A stretch of 64,000 bases of DNA from Heterostelium album PN500 (GCF_000004825.1 NW_008805070.1:1798001-1862000), one strand, 5' to 3'. Shown: positions 41,015 to 53,069, counted from the first letter of the stretch. Numbers and translations are program-made. Notes: a model not told the origin generated them from the letters alone.

Positions 41015-41310
41015 ATAGAGTCCATAGGTGTCAAAAGCAAAACTTGATTGTTGGGAACTTTTGCAGGTCCTTCAAAGGTGGCGAGTTTATCGATTAATGG
41101 TTCATGATCCAGAGATGAATCTATTCTATAATTCTATATCAAATTCCCTCAAACCAGATTCTTTGAAATCGAGTACTGCGCATCGATTATCAAAAAGATC
41201 GTACCAACAATCTTCAGCTATTTCTATGATGTTTATAACTTATTATATTTTATTATGGTGATAGAAACCCAGACTTTTTCATAAAATTTCAGCTTATTAA
41301 CTTGTATTAC
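41015..41310. pseudogene. B-box gene relic with inverted join
   Basis: Bases about 41015-41098 on the minus strand read IDKLATFEGPAKVPNNQVLL, the late propeller block (IKLATIEGRAKV in the gene at 41528). From about 41100 the plus strand reads DPEMNLFYNS, then KKIVPTIFSYFYDV, then after a frame change IFYYGDRNPDFFIKFQLIN. These blocks precede the first one in intact genes. One part has therefore been inverted relative to the other. Confidence 0.65.
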
Positions 41311-41527
41311 TTTTTATTCTAACACTATCTATCAGCATCTATCACCCTATATGCATCCATTTTATACTTCATATGAAGCAGTTAGAACAAAGTACTATAG
41401 ATTCTATATAATCATATTACAATTTCATTGTTGTTGACTCATAAAACAAAATAAAATGTTTGGGATACTTGTTTTTAAAAATGTATATTATTAAAACTTT
41501 TATTATCTTTTAAAATGTTGACTATTT

Positions 41528-43447
41528 TTATTTGTTATATTTCGCTATATGTTGAATATTCGATGACTGAAGATGAGATTGTTGCCATGATTTGTCTTTT
41601 ACAGAAAAGACATAGTTTTGATCTTTGGTGAAAATATTGATCTTTTTATTTTCTTTAATTTCATAATTGGAAGCCATTGGTGTCAACAACAACAATTTAT
41701 TGTTGCGAGAATCGACCTTGGCACGTCCTTCGATGGTGGCGAGTTTAATGATGTTTATTTTAGAGTTAGAAATGTTAAACTTGATGAAATAGTCAGAGTC
41801 GACATCGCCATAATAAAGATACACCAAGTCAGCACCTTCGTAGAAATAGCTGAAAAATGTTGGTACGATGTTTTTGATAATTGCAACGGAGAAACTAACT
41901 TCAAACGAATTTGACATGAACTCAACTAAAACAATCTCCTTTGTTGAAGCATCATAATACATCGAGTATAGGTTGAGATAGCTACTAAACAATGCCAATG
42001 GTATTCTTTTTATCGAGTCTTTGTCAACAAACAATTGTTCAACAGTTTGTTGTATTGTATTGTATCTTAGTATCAAGTTATTTCCGCCACTAACTTTACC
42101 CTTGCCATAGAAGTAGATGTAGAATGGTTCTTTGAAGCAAGTTACAGGTTTATTCATGAAATTTAATTGAAAACCATAATAGTTTGATTTTATGAGTGTC
42201 TTGTCAATGATTGAATAGGCAATGAATTGATTTTTATTAAAGAAGAAATAGATGGTGGTGTTTGATGATGCAATGAGAGTGGGTGCAGAGTTTTGAGGTT
42301 GTTCTAATAGTTCGACCAACTCTTTTGATTGATTCTCCATCAATTCCAATTGATTGCCAGATTTAAAATCACCTTTGTATAATGATAATACATTGTCTTG
42401 ATCCATTCTGATAAAGCATGAATTATATTTATTATTAATTGATTGATTAATAAAATCAATATAAAGATCTTTTTTAATGAAATATCTAATTCCATCAAAA
42501 TGACTCTGATATTCAGTAGGCCTTAAAATTAAAAAATAATTATTCATATTTAATATTTGATTGAAATCGATGTTGTGTTGATCGAAATGATTACGAATGA
42601 TCTCTAAAATTGAATTATCATTGTGATTATTTTTTGATTTGATATTATCATTATTAATTTGTTTCTTATTCTTGTTGATTTCATTTTTATTATTTAAATA
42701 TTCAATGATTTCATTGTTGTTTTGTTGTTGAATATTGAATATTGTATTACTATTATTATGAATGAATTGTTCAAATGTTGTTGATTGTTTAATTGATTCA
42801 ACCAATGTTGGAAGTGAATAATTGATTGTTGCTATATCTGAGGGAATATCTTCATTATTATTATTCTTATTTGTATGATTATCATCTAATTTATCATTAC
42901 TATCATTACTATTATGTTCATCTGGTTTAAGAGTTGGAGTGATTGATTGAATGATATTGTGTAATGATTGTATTTCTTTGATGATTTGAGCGAGTTGTTG
43001 TTTGGTTTGATCTAATTCATCAATGATAGGTTTCTTTAGTTTTCTTTCTTCTTTCATTAACATTTCATAATACTGTTCGAAATGATCACTGATATCATTC
43101 TCCATTTTACTAAGTTTTTGAATATGATTGACTGTCTCTTTTGATTTATTCCATAACCATTCTATTCTATCTTGTAAAATATTATCTTTATTTTTATTAT
43201 TTTCTTTGTTTATATTATCGTTACTAGTGTTATTATTATTATTATTCTCTAACTCATTATCTTTCTTATCACTTTTATCTTTATAAACAACAGAATAATC
43301 TATATCTAAAAGTGATTGTTTGATATCATCTGTATGTAGTATACGATGTTGATTGTGATTCGACATGAGACAACGATAACATATTACAACATTACAACTT
43401 GTACATAATATATCAAGTTTTTTATTATGTTGAACACACTTATTCAT
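41528..43447 (-). CDS. B-box zinc finger/coiled-coil protein with propeller-like C-terminus
   Basis: This is an intact single-exon gene of 639 residues. The B-box is at 1-42 (CVQHNKKLDILCTSC, CYRCLMSNHNQH). The coiled coil is HFEQYYEMLMKEERKLKKPI...KQQLAQIIKEIQ. The Asn-rich linker contains DNIKSKNNHNDNSILEIIRN. The same residues flank the inversion in the 21534 pseudogene and confirm how its ends should read. Propeller-like blocks follow (TIYFFFNKNQFIAYS, FYIYFYGKGKVSG, LVYLYYGDVDSDYFIKFN, INIFTKDQNYVFS). Confidence 0.88.
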   Translation of the reverse strand: MNKCVQHNKKLDILCTSCNVVICYRCLMSNHNQHRILHTDDIKQSLLDIDYSVVYKDKSDKKDNELENNNNNNTSNDNINKENNKNKDNILQDRIEWLWNKSKETVNHIQKLSKMENDISDHFEQYYEMLMKEERKLKKPIIDELDQTKQQLAQIIKEIQSLHNIIQSITPTLKPDEHNSNDSNDKLDDNHTNKNNNNEDIPSDIATINYSLPTLVESIKQSTTFEQFIHNNSNTIFNIQQQNNNEIIEYLNNKNEINKNKKQINNDNIKSKNNHNDNSILEIIRNHFDQHNIDFNQILNMNNYFLILRPTEYQSHFDGIRYFIKKDLYIDFINQSINNKYNSCFIRMDQDNVLSLYKGDFKSGNQLELMENQSKELVELLEQPQNSAPTLIASSNTTIYFFFNKNQFIAYSIIDKTLIKSNYYGFQLNFMNKPVTCFKEPFYIYFYGKGKVSGGNNLILRYNTIQQTVEQLFVDKDSIKRIPLALFSSYLNLYSMYYDASTKEIVLVEFMSNSFEVSFSVAIIKNIVPTFFSYFYEGADLVYLYYGDVDSDYFIKFNISNSKINIIKLATIEGRAKVDSRNNKLLLLTPMASNYEIKENKKINIFTKDQNYVFSVKDKSWQQSHLQSSNIQHIAKYNK

Positions 43448-44150
43448 TGTTTGTTGATTATATAATATATGAATAGTTTAATAAAAAATAAAAAAAGTAG
43501 ACTATGCAAAGTCTGACTTGACATAGCGAAAAAAGTGTTGTGCAGTCGCCACAATTTTTTTTTTATTGCAAAAACCAAAAAATGGGTTGGCATGTAGATT
43601 TTTTTTGTTTTTCTCTCTAGTTTTATTTGACTTATAACAACTGGAGTAAAAGAAAACAAAAAAAATACAACGGGTTATTTATATTTTGTAAAAAAATTTT
43701 ACTTTTTAAATTAAATTCATAGTATTTAATAATAAAATATTGTTAAAGTATATTAAAGGTTATTGTAACAGTTACTATGATGGTCATGATCAATATAATT
43801 AATGGTGACAATGGAGACAATGGAATCGATATATACAAAATCAAGACAATGGTTTGATATCATATGGAAAACAAATATCTTCAAATATTTTCAAAAGTTT
43901 ATTATTTATTTAATAGTAGTGGAATTTTATATAACAATGTTGGGGTAAAAATTGATTTTATAGGTTTTTAAATTTTCTTTTGAAATTTACAACCACTTTT
44001 TTTGTTTTTTAAAGCAAACAAAGCCTATGATTAAAAAAAAGTAAAAATAAAAAAATTAATTTTTTGTTTCTTATTTTAAATTAATTTATTTAATCATTCT
44101 TTAACATTTATAATAATATAATATCAACTTTTAGTTAGTTGTTAATATCA
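43448..44150. other. Divergent intergenic region
   Basis: AT-rich sequence lies between the divergent B-box and GSAP-like genes. T and A runs are seen but no recognisable element. Confidence 0.4.
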
Positions 44151-47100
44151 ATGTTTAAATTTACAAAGTTATTTAGTTTAGAACATGATGTCGTACCGAG
44201 AATATCAAATGATCAGTTACCACCCGAAGCAAAAGCAATCAGTAGTCAGATAGCTACTATCGCTCTAAATAATAACAATAATAATAATAATAATACAAGT
44301 CAATCATATCAAAATAGTAATATTAATAATGGAAATGGTATTGTCACAACTACGCATTTTGGGTCACAAACGCGTGCACCTTCATATCTTCGTGATAAGT
44401 TAGATCATTTCAAGCTAGGTAGTTCATTCAATGGTTTATATACTGTTAACAACAACAACAACAGCAATAGCAATAATAACAATAACAGTGGTAATAATAG
44501 TGGAAATAGTAGTGGTAATAGCAGTAGATATAATACACCACCACCACATTTCATTGCCAATCAATTGCAACAACATCAACAACAACAGCAACAGCAGCAA
44601 CAACAGAGTTCATCGGGGTTGCGTGTCAGTAGCAACAATAGTTCACCGTTGAATAGCTCTATCAATGGTGACGATGACTACGATGAAGACAGTGACTTTG
44701 TACCGCTTGACTCTGACAGTGACATGTCGACGATGCGTTCGGCTGCATCGTCGTTCGATCCCAATGCAATGTTCTCTGGCTACGGACATGCCTCCACCTC
44801 GCTAGACTCCTCCAATCTCCTCCAATACTACCCACAAAAGTGTATTGCACAGATCATCGATCTACGTATCATCGGTAAAGACAATACAGGTACATTCTTA
44901 ATTGCTCGTGATGCTATCTCCGATGTATGTCAATATATCTATATATTCTTATAATCATATATATATATACTAACTAAACAATATCATTTAGGGTATGCAA
45001 AAAACATTTGTAGATAAAATAGATATATATTCAAGTGATAAGAGACCTGAAACATTATTAAAGTTCTGTGGTACTATTATTAGCGCTTGTTTAAGCAATG
45101 AACCAACAAAATCACTACTTTTCTTTACCGTTAAACAACCTGATAAAGTTGTAGATGTCAACACTAAAAATGAAGGTAAATATAAACTATAAACTATAAA
45201 CTATAAAATATAAAATATAAACTACAACTATAAACTATAAACTATAAACTATAAACTATAAACTATAAACTATAAACTATAAACTATAAACTATAATCTA
45301 TAAACTAAAAACTATAAACTATAAACTATGAACAATCATTAAAACTCTAGATTTACTATAATCTCAAAACTTTATACTATAAACTATAAATATTCACTAA
45401 AATTATAATCAAACTCGACGTTTACTAACTAAAACATAACAATATTGTATATTTACTACTTTTAGTTTATTCATCATATATTCATGAGATTAATAGAAAG
45501 TCAGATTTTCATCTATTGGAGATGATGTCACCGTATCCGTTGACCTATCATTGTTTACATGTCGATACGAATAAGAATCTGTTGTATTTGCTGTTGATAC
45601 AGAATACCGAGTGTTACAGTGTGAAGCTATCGATTCATCGTGATAACAATGGCATCTACTTGACACCCAACAAAAAGACGATCGGCAAGAAAGAGCTGAT
45701 CTTTAGCAAATTCTATTGGTATCAATTCGACGATATCACTCAGACCTTCTATAGTTTACACTACAAGAATCGCACGGGATTCAACGGACCGTCCGACAAC
45801 ATCTTCCGATCGTGCACATTCCAAGCCGGCAAACCATCGGTACAACCGGAATTCCTCATACAACTGAACCTCTCCACCGACAAGATGTCACTGAATCAAC
45901 CATTCCCAATGTCATTATCCAACAAAACAGAACAAGTCTATCAAAATATTCATGTTGTTAATTTGAATGGTGTAAGTTGTTAGTTTAGTATTTTTTGTTG
46001 GTTTGTAAAATACCCGCATCCGTAACTGATATTTATAACAAAATTTTGTAGAATGGATTATGTCTATGTCATCAAGAAGAAAGTAATAATACTTTGATTA
46101 GAATAAGTATTTATTTGTTGCACTTGAAACAGAGAATTAGATATTCTATACCGTTGCATAGTATTGATGGTGGATTCTTGTCGATTCAAATAACGAGAGT
46201 GTTGTTTGATTGCATCGGTAATCTACTGATGATCTACATTCCCGGTAATTTCCTACAGTTTATCGATTGTTCATCCGATCACGATCCCTGTTTCGGTTTG
46301 ACTCTTCACTACGATCTATCTTCACCGATCAAAGAGGCATCGTCACACGATTCCTCCGACATCCTCTCCACTCGTACCAGACCACTTCCCAACAAAATAT
46401 CAACATCCATCATTCCCTATTACCTTACCAATCATAAAGATAAAAACAAACCAGGTAACTATCAAAAACAACTAACTCATCTAACTAACTATAACTAACA
46501 AACTATCAAAAACAGATCAATATTTATTTGATTATCAACATGGTATACTTTATAGATTCCAATTCGAACGTGAATCAATCTTAAAGTTGTTTAATAAGGA
46601 TTCGATTAGCAAATATTCTTTGGAACCGGGTACGGAGATTAGAGCTATGCATCTCACCAATATACATGTGAATGACAGTGAGATTATGGTTCGTATTTTG
46701 GCGAGTGTTTGTAATGAAACCAGTCTGATCTCGTCGGATCTCTTGAAGGAGTATCTCTTGGGATCTACCTATAAAATTCTAAGAGATAATAAACTGGACA
46801 ATCAATATCTACAGATATTACCGGTCACCTCGATCGAGGCACTCGATTCCACCAGCAAGCCAAGACTCAAAGATCTCGAACTGGCTGCAATAACCACCCA
46901 GATTCCAGCCAACATTGCACCCACCAAAAAAGAAGATCCCAACAAGAAACGTCTCAAATCATTCCAAGTCACCAAACCCGATATTCTCCAACGAGAAACA
47001 ACCTTGGCGACATTCCCAGGTTTCCTTAAAAACTTTTTCAGTGATTGTAAGTAGTAGTGTTTATTTTACTTTTACTTTTTCTAATCATTTTAATTAACTT

Positions 47101-48110
47101 TGTTAACTTTGCTACCAGTTAAATCAGAAGATACAACTATTAGAAAATCATCTGGATCGGAATCAACGCTAAGTCCTCAGAAACAAGTTGCTCCAACTTC
47201 AAAGATTGCACTGGCTAGTAATATTTCTTTGGATGGCTATGAGGAGAATCCGTTGGGTGATATTCAGAGTTACTCGGCGAATCTTGCTGATTACTTTTTA
47301 CAAATCTCACAGAAGGAGAGTAAAGAGAAGCTGACAGAGTGGGCCAACAGCTACAAGAATGTACAGATCAACGTTGTCAACACACTGTATGCACACCTCC
47401 GAAAGAATATCATAAACAACGATAGCCATGAGACAGTCTCGATTCGTTCACACCCGAAACGCTCACAGCTCTTCCGTGTCATGGAGAAGCTGTACACCGC
47501 CATCGAGGAACTCAGTTGTCCGTTCCCCAAAGATTTCTTTTCTCACTTTACCATTCTGGGTTTCTACTGTTTGACTAGAACGGTATTCCTTCAGTATCTG
47601 CATCGTGGGTTGTTTGTGGTAACGACCTCGTTCATCGCCGAACTCCAGGATTACTATCGCAATCAAGAGTCGATAAAGATGGAGGATCGTCACTTTATCA
47701 ACCAGGTCATCCTGAACCTGAAGGACAGCGATCGTATGATGGAGTTACTCCAAGACTGGATCGATCCCAAGGGCAACAATTGCATTCTCGACCAGCTGAT
47801 TCTCAAGGTGGTGTCGCAGATCGACGACCCCAAGAGCGAGACCGACGTCATGGGACCGGAATTCGAAACCTCGATATTCATGCCACTGTCATCGCTACTC
47901 AGCTTCCTCGAGAAGGGTACAATGATGGCTGCATCGTCAGGCCGTATGCAATTCTCACCATCGTCGTTGCCATCCTCCCCGACCAGACCGTCATTCATGT
48001 CCACTCAACCCAACCCAAATCCAACACCCAGCATGGACAATGCAATTCATTACATTAGAAAACATGCTCATAGTGCAATAGAGAGAATGTTAGATGAAGA
48101 GGACAACTAG
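44151..48110 (+). CDS. Gamma-secretase-activating protein (GSAP/pigeon) homologue
   Basis: Six exons keep phase throughout: 44151-44924, 44992-45175, 45466-45971, 46052-46454, 46516-47046 and 47119-48110. They encode 1129 residues. The N-terminus (MFKFTKLFSLEHDVVPRI) is followed by a dictyostelid Asn/Ser/Gln insertion (about 45-170). The middle matches the animal GSAP beta-rich region: GLCLCHQEESNN, IYLLHLKQRIRYSIPLHSID, NLLMIYIPGNFLQFIDC (LDYYVAVYLPGHFFHLLNV in human). The C-terminal GSAP-16 region is recognised by CPFPKDFFSHFTILGFYCLT (LPLPPGFHTLHTILGVQCLP in human) and by helices after it. In mammals a 16-kDa C-terminal fragment was reported to modulate gamma-secretase. Dictyostelids do possess gamma-secretase, so a related role is possible but inferred. 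It is longer than human GSAP (about 850) mainly from the low-complexity insertion. Confidence 0.85.
45183..45330. repeat. Heptamer tandem repeat in GSAP intron 2
   Basis: Around 18 units of ACTATAA occur in succession with a few variants, inside the 290-bp intron 45176-45465, the longest intron of the gene. It probably arose by slippage. Confidence 0.85.
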
Positions 48111-48474
48111 AAAACAATAACCAAAACCAAAACTAAACCAAAACCAACTAAACCAATCAAATCACTTCCTCCCAAAATAAATATTTATATCAAATTGTTG
48201 TATTGTGTATTAGATTTATATATTTATGTTTACTTGACTTTGTTTTGATTGTACTACTACTTTCATTGTCAATATCAATGATCTTAGTGATTCGCATATC
48301 ATATTCATTTAAGTTTATTATATACTATAAGTATTGCTACTATTATTAATATCATTATTGATTGTTGTTGTGATGGTACCAATAATATTACCTAATTTTA
48401 ATGTTTTGTATTTGTTTTGTTATGTTATGTTTTATTTTGTTATCTTTTCTTGTCTTTCTTTTTTTTTGTTTTTT
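48111..48474. other. Convergent spacer
   Basis: AT-rich 3' flanks of two convergent genes. Nothing else is seen. Confidence 0.4.
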
Positions 48475-49387
48475 TTATGAAAGCTTTGATTGTATCTTTA
48501 TATCATCTGCAATCTTTTCGAAATCTTTAAATCTAATCATAATCTCTTCTGGTTTTGTCTAAAAGTTGAGTTATTATAGAGTGTATTTGAGTTAATATAT
48601 CAAAAAATCGATATGATGATAGTTTGTTTATACTTACTTTACATTTCTCTGGAAATTCACTCATTTCATGTAGGATAGGACGTAGTTCGGGTAGTTGTGC
48701 AGCGTACTTGTTGTTAAATTCATTCAATATATTCAAGATAAACTTTTTGATTTCATCTTCAAAGCCTGCCAATTCGTAGAATACCGAGACTGTGATCTTC
48801 TCTTCCTTCTCGCATGCCAATCGGATGGGTGGTGGTGTATTGACGACTTTGACACGCTTGGCAGTCGATGACGATCCCGTTGTCGATGGTGTTCGATGAT
48901 GTAGCGAATGTCTAACGTTGGTCGTTGTCGTAGTTGTACTGCTACTTCCGCTACCGCCACCACCTCCACCGCCACCGCCACCACCACCACTAACCGTACT
49001 TATACCATGACCAGATAAACTCAATGGATTCTGTGATGTCGTTGGTTGTTCAAATAATACACTTTTAACCTCTAAGAAATCAGTACACCTTCAGTTAATA
49101 AAGTAACAACAAAATGATAATGATATGTATACTTACCACCTGTATCACCTATTTCATTCGATAACTTATGGAATGTCAATACCAATTTACAAATACCTTC
49201 GGCAACAGATGTTCCACTCCATTTCCAAATCTTCTCAAAGAAACATATACCTGTGATACTATCACATACATTTAATCTCATCAAAGACTATAATAATAAT
49301 ATATAGTGTTTAATAATATATGATGAGTATAAATATATAAATCAAATCTATAATATAGTGATAATCAATCAAACCTTAACCTACCAT
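48475..49387 (-). CDS. Conserved-looking protein of unknown function (possible longin-like fold)
   Basis: Four exons are inferred on the minus strand: 49385-49387 (ATG only), 49137-49287, 48638-49071 and 48475-48558. They encode 223 residues. The first exon being just the start codon is supported by donor GTAGGT, acceptor ATATAG and phase. The N-terminal part reads MSLMRLNVCDSITGICFFEK, then a helix-rich stretch (LVLTFHKLSNEIGDTG). The middle is low complexity (Gly, Ser and Thr runs). The C-terminal part is EKITVSVFYELAGFEDEIKK, a helix ILNEFNNKYAAQLPELR, and KCKTKPEEIMIRFKDFEKIA. The pattern of short strands then a long helix recalls longin-type trafficking subunits, but I do not recognise the family. 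Single-copy context beside GSAP and SMAP suggests a housekeeping role. Confidence 0.65.
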
Positions 49388-50767
49388 TTTTGTATGATAT
49401 ATATATTATTTATGATTTATTTTTAAAAAAATTTTAAAGTTTTTTTTGGATTATACAATTACAACAACAACACAGTATAGCACTTCTTATTTTACTACTT
49501 TTGTTACTACTAACTAATACTTATTAAAGATATTTATATATACATTGGAGATGATTGATTGATGGTGTTAGCTTGCTTCTCTCTTTTTTTAGATAATTAA
49601 GTCTTTAGAATTTTTTTTTTTTTTTTTTTTTTTGATTTTTTTTTTTTTAAAACAAAGTGCAAGTTTTTTTTTTTTTTTTTTGAAAAAGGCACATTGATGT
49701 TGGGGGTTGCATTATACACCCCAAAACAATATTTTTTGAATTGTTTTAATTTTTTATTTATTTTTTTGCAACTTCTCTTTTTCATTTTAGTTTATTCAGT
49801 TTCAATTTAGTTAACTTTTTTTATTGTGCACTCTAAATAATATCTATCATATTTTATTTTATATCATTACTATTTTATATTTGCAACACACAAAGCAACA
49901 ACACACATATTTAAAAAGTTAAATTAGTTATATTAGTTTAGTTTAGTTTAGTTATTATTATTATTATTAAAGTAAGTAATTTTAATCAATATCACTCTTC
50001 TCATTTCGTTTCATTTTAGTTCTAGATTTATTATTCTTTTTCATTAGTTTTTTTTTTTTTTTTTTTAAGATTCATTAAAAATAGCAAATCATTGTTAAGA
50101 AATAAGCATGCTTATTAATAACTAATAGGTGTGGGTGTGAATGTTTGATTTTAGCAATAACAATAACAACACATTTAGTTCATTGAAGTTTCATCATGTT
50201 CAATCAAAATATTGTTAACAATATTTTAATATATTGATAAATTAAATTAATAATGCCTGCAATTTAGTGAATTACAGCCAAGCAACATAGCAATATCGTT
50301 TTTTTTTTTCTCATCTCACCTCACCTCATTTCACCCACATAAATCAAACACACACAAATCACAACCACATAAGCATGCAGAATTTGCAAATTGTTATTTT
50401 TTTAACTAAATATAACAAAAAAAAAAACATCAAAAACAAAAAAACAAACTATTGTAATTTAATTTAAATTAATTTTTTTGACATCTTCCAACTCTGAATG
50501 TCTAACTACCAAACCAAGCATAGCAATAAACAAACAAAACAAACAAAAAAAAAAAAACAAAAAATCAACATTTTTCCATTTATAACTTTTACAATAATAT
50601 TAAATAATAAAATAGTATCTTTTTTTTTTTTATCTTTTTGAGATAATAATAAATTAAAATTTTATTTTTAATCAAATAATCAATCACAACAATAAAACAA
50701 TCAAGCAATCAATCATATAAACTAGTTTTTAATATTACAGATTTTTTTATTAATTCAATAACAATCA
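49388..50767. promoter_or_regulatory. Divergent 1.4-kb intergenic/promoter region
   Basis: It lies between two divergently transcribed genes. It has long T and A homopolymers (for example 49608-49634, 50053-50067, 50619-50631) and a 16-bp perfect palindrome AATAAGCATGCTTATT at 50101-50116. ATAAGCATGC recurs near 50370. No RNA gene is recognised. Confidence 0.5.
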
Positions 50768-53069
50768 ATGTATCCTAATAATACTAATAATAACTATCAT
50801 AACAATGATCGTAATAGAAGACCAAACAACAATAGCAATATGAGTTCATTAAAAGACGAAAAAGTAAGTCAGGCTTGTATTGCTGTACTCGAAGATTTGC
50901 TAAAGCAAGATGAAAATAAACAATGTGCTGATTGTAACACTAAAGGTATGAATTGGATTGGATAGATACAGACAGACAGATAGATATATAGATCTAGAAT
51001 GATTGAATTATTAATCAATAAATAATTATAATAATAATCATTTAGCACCAAGATGGGCATCGACAAATCTTGGAATTTTCATTTGTATGAAATGCTCTGG
51101 TATTCACAGATCGCTTGGTGTACATATCTCAAAGGTCAGATCAGTGTCACTCGACAAATGGACACCGGAACTCTTGGAACACATGAAGAACATGGGTAAC
51201 AAGAAATCGAATCAGATCTACGAAGAGTTTCTTCCACCAGGTTTCAGAAAACCAGATTCAAATGCTGACTCTTAGTATGTAGTTAATTAGTTTTTGGTAT
51301 TATTATTTGTTTGTTTATTGACAAATTATAATTATCATTTAGTACATTGGAACAGTTCATTCGTGCTAAATATGAGAGAAAGGAATTCACTAAACCAGAT
51401 GGCGCTTCTTCGGGCTATCGTAATGCCTCACAGATGAGAAGAGGTGGCGGTGGATTCAATGAGACTACCAAGAGAAATTACAATGAGCAATATCAGAGAA
51501 ACAATAACTCTGCCAATGAATTCAATTCGTTCCACGACAACAACAACAACAACAGTCGTAGAAATAACAGTGGTTATGATAACCATGACAATGGATATGA
51601 CAATGGAAGAAATGGATATGACAGTCATGGTGGTAGAGGAAATAATAATGGTTATAACAACAACCATGGTAACAGTGGTTATGATAATCATAACAATGGT
51701 AGAGGAAATAGTGGATTCGATAATAATAATAATAGACATAATAATAACAACAACAATAGAAACAATAACAGTAACAACAGTTATAATAATAATAATAGAG
51801 ATGATGGATTTATTAGAGGTGGTGGTGATGATGGATTCTCATCATTCCAAAGCAGCAATAGCAGTCACAGTAATAGCAATAATAGAGGTGGAGATGATGG
51901 ATTCTCATCGTTCCACAGCCACAATGGTAACAGTAATGGTAACAATGGTACCATTCCAAAACCAAACAACAATCATAACAATGTATCAATACCACTACCC
52001 AAACCAAAGGCATCGCTCATGGACGACCAATTCGATGCATGGCATTCTGCACCAAAATCTAATAAGAGTTTAATTGATGATGGTATGTTCTTCTTTATTT
52101 GTTATTGGAAATTATATTTTTACTAATTATTATTATTATTATAATTTAGACTTTAATCCAAATCCAGCACCACCAAAACAAACATTTAACTTTGATCCAT
52201 TAGCAAGTGGAAATACATCATCATCATCATCAAACAACAATAACTTTAGCAACAACAACAATAATAACTCATTCGGTGGAATGAACAATGGTGGAATGAT
52301 GCCAAACGGTGGAATGCCAATGAACGGTGGAATGAACGGCGGAATGATGAACAATGGTATGATGCCAAATGGTGGAATGCCAATGAATGGTGGAATGATG
52401 CCAAATGGTGGTATGATGAATAACGGAATGAACGGTGGTGGTATGATGTCAAATGGTGGAATGATGAACAATGGAATGATGCCAAACGGTGGAATGAACA
52501 GAATGCCAATGAACGGTGGTATGATGCCAAATGGTGGAATGATGCCAAACGGTGGTATGATGAACGGTGGTATGATGCCAAATGGTGGAATGATGAACAA
52601 CGGAATGATGCCAAACGGTGGAATGCCAATGATGGGTGGTATGAACGGTGGAATGATGCCAAACGGTGGTATGATGAACGGTGGAGCTGGTATGCCAATG
52701 AATAACAATACATTCAATGCCTTCTTGCCACCTCCAGGAGGACACCAACCAAATCTCATGGGAGGTGGTGGTGCCAACGCATTCTCAATGAACAGTGGCG
52801 CCGTTGGTGGTATGAATAACAACTCTGCATCCAAGACACCGAGCCAGTTTGCTTCGTTAGATTCCAAGATGTTCGGTGGTGGTGGTGGTGCAGGAAACAA
52901 GTCATCGCCAGCTCCAGCAGCACCAATCGCCAACAACAACTCTGGATTCTCCAACAACTTTGCCAACACACCAATTTCACCAATGAACAACAATAACATG
53001 AACAATTTTGCCAACAAACCTATCAACACCCAAAACAACAACAGTAACAACTTTGACCTACTATTCTAG
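50768..53069 (+). CDS. SMAP-type ArfGAP with Gly/Met/Asn-rich tail
   Basis: Four exons are inferred (50768-50945, 51046-51274, 51343-52082, 52150-53069), giving 688 residues. The ArfGAP zinc finger is C53-x2-C56-x16-C73-x2-C76, with the catalytic arginine R81 in [16 protein letters not shown]. The domain continues [20 protein letters not shown] and [12 protein letters not shown] as in SMAP1/SMAP2, ending in [11 protein letters not shown]. It accelerates GTP hydrolysis on Arf proteins in endocytic or Golgi traffic. The tail is rich in Asn/Gly/Ser, then GGMMPNGGM repeats, with DDxFxxxH-like motifs ([17 protein letters not shown]) of the sort that can bind adaptor proteins. All three splices fall inside conserved sequence and keep phase. 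Confidence 0.93.
52270..52692 (+). repeat. GGMMPNGG-type coding tandem repeat
   Basis: About 420 bp encode irregular repeats of [15 protein letters not shown] and NGGMPM within exon 4 of the SMAP-type gene. A long open frame on the opposite strand is only a by-product of this repeat. Confidence 0.85.

Noticed and set aside
51444-52073. 209-codon Met/Thr/Ile-rich open frame on the plus strand
   Set aside because: It is an alternative frame of the Asn/Gly/His repeat part of the ArfGAP exon 3, which is supported by splicing and homology.
52139-53050. 303-codon open frame on the minus strand, rich in Ile/Pro/Phe
   Set aside because: It is the antisense of the repetitive SMAP-type tail and its phases are open only because of codon repetition.
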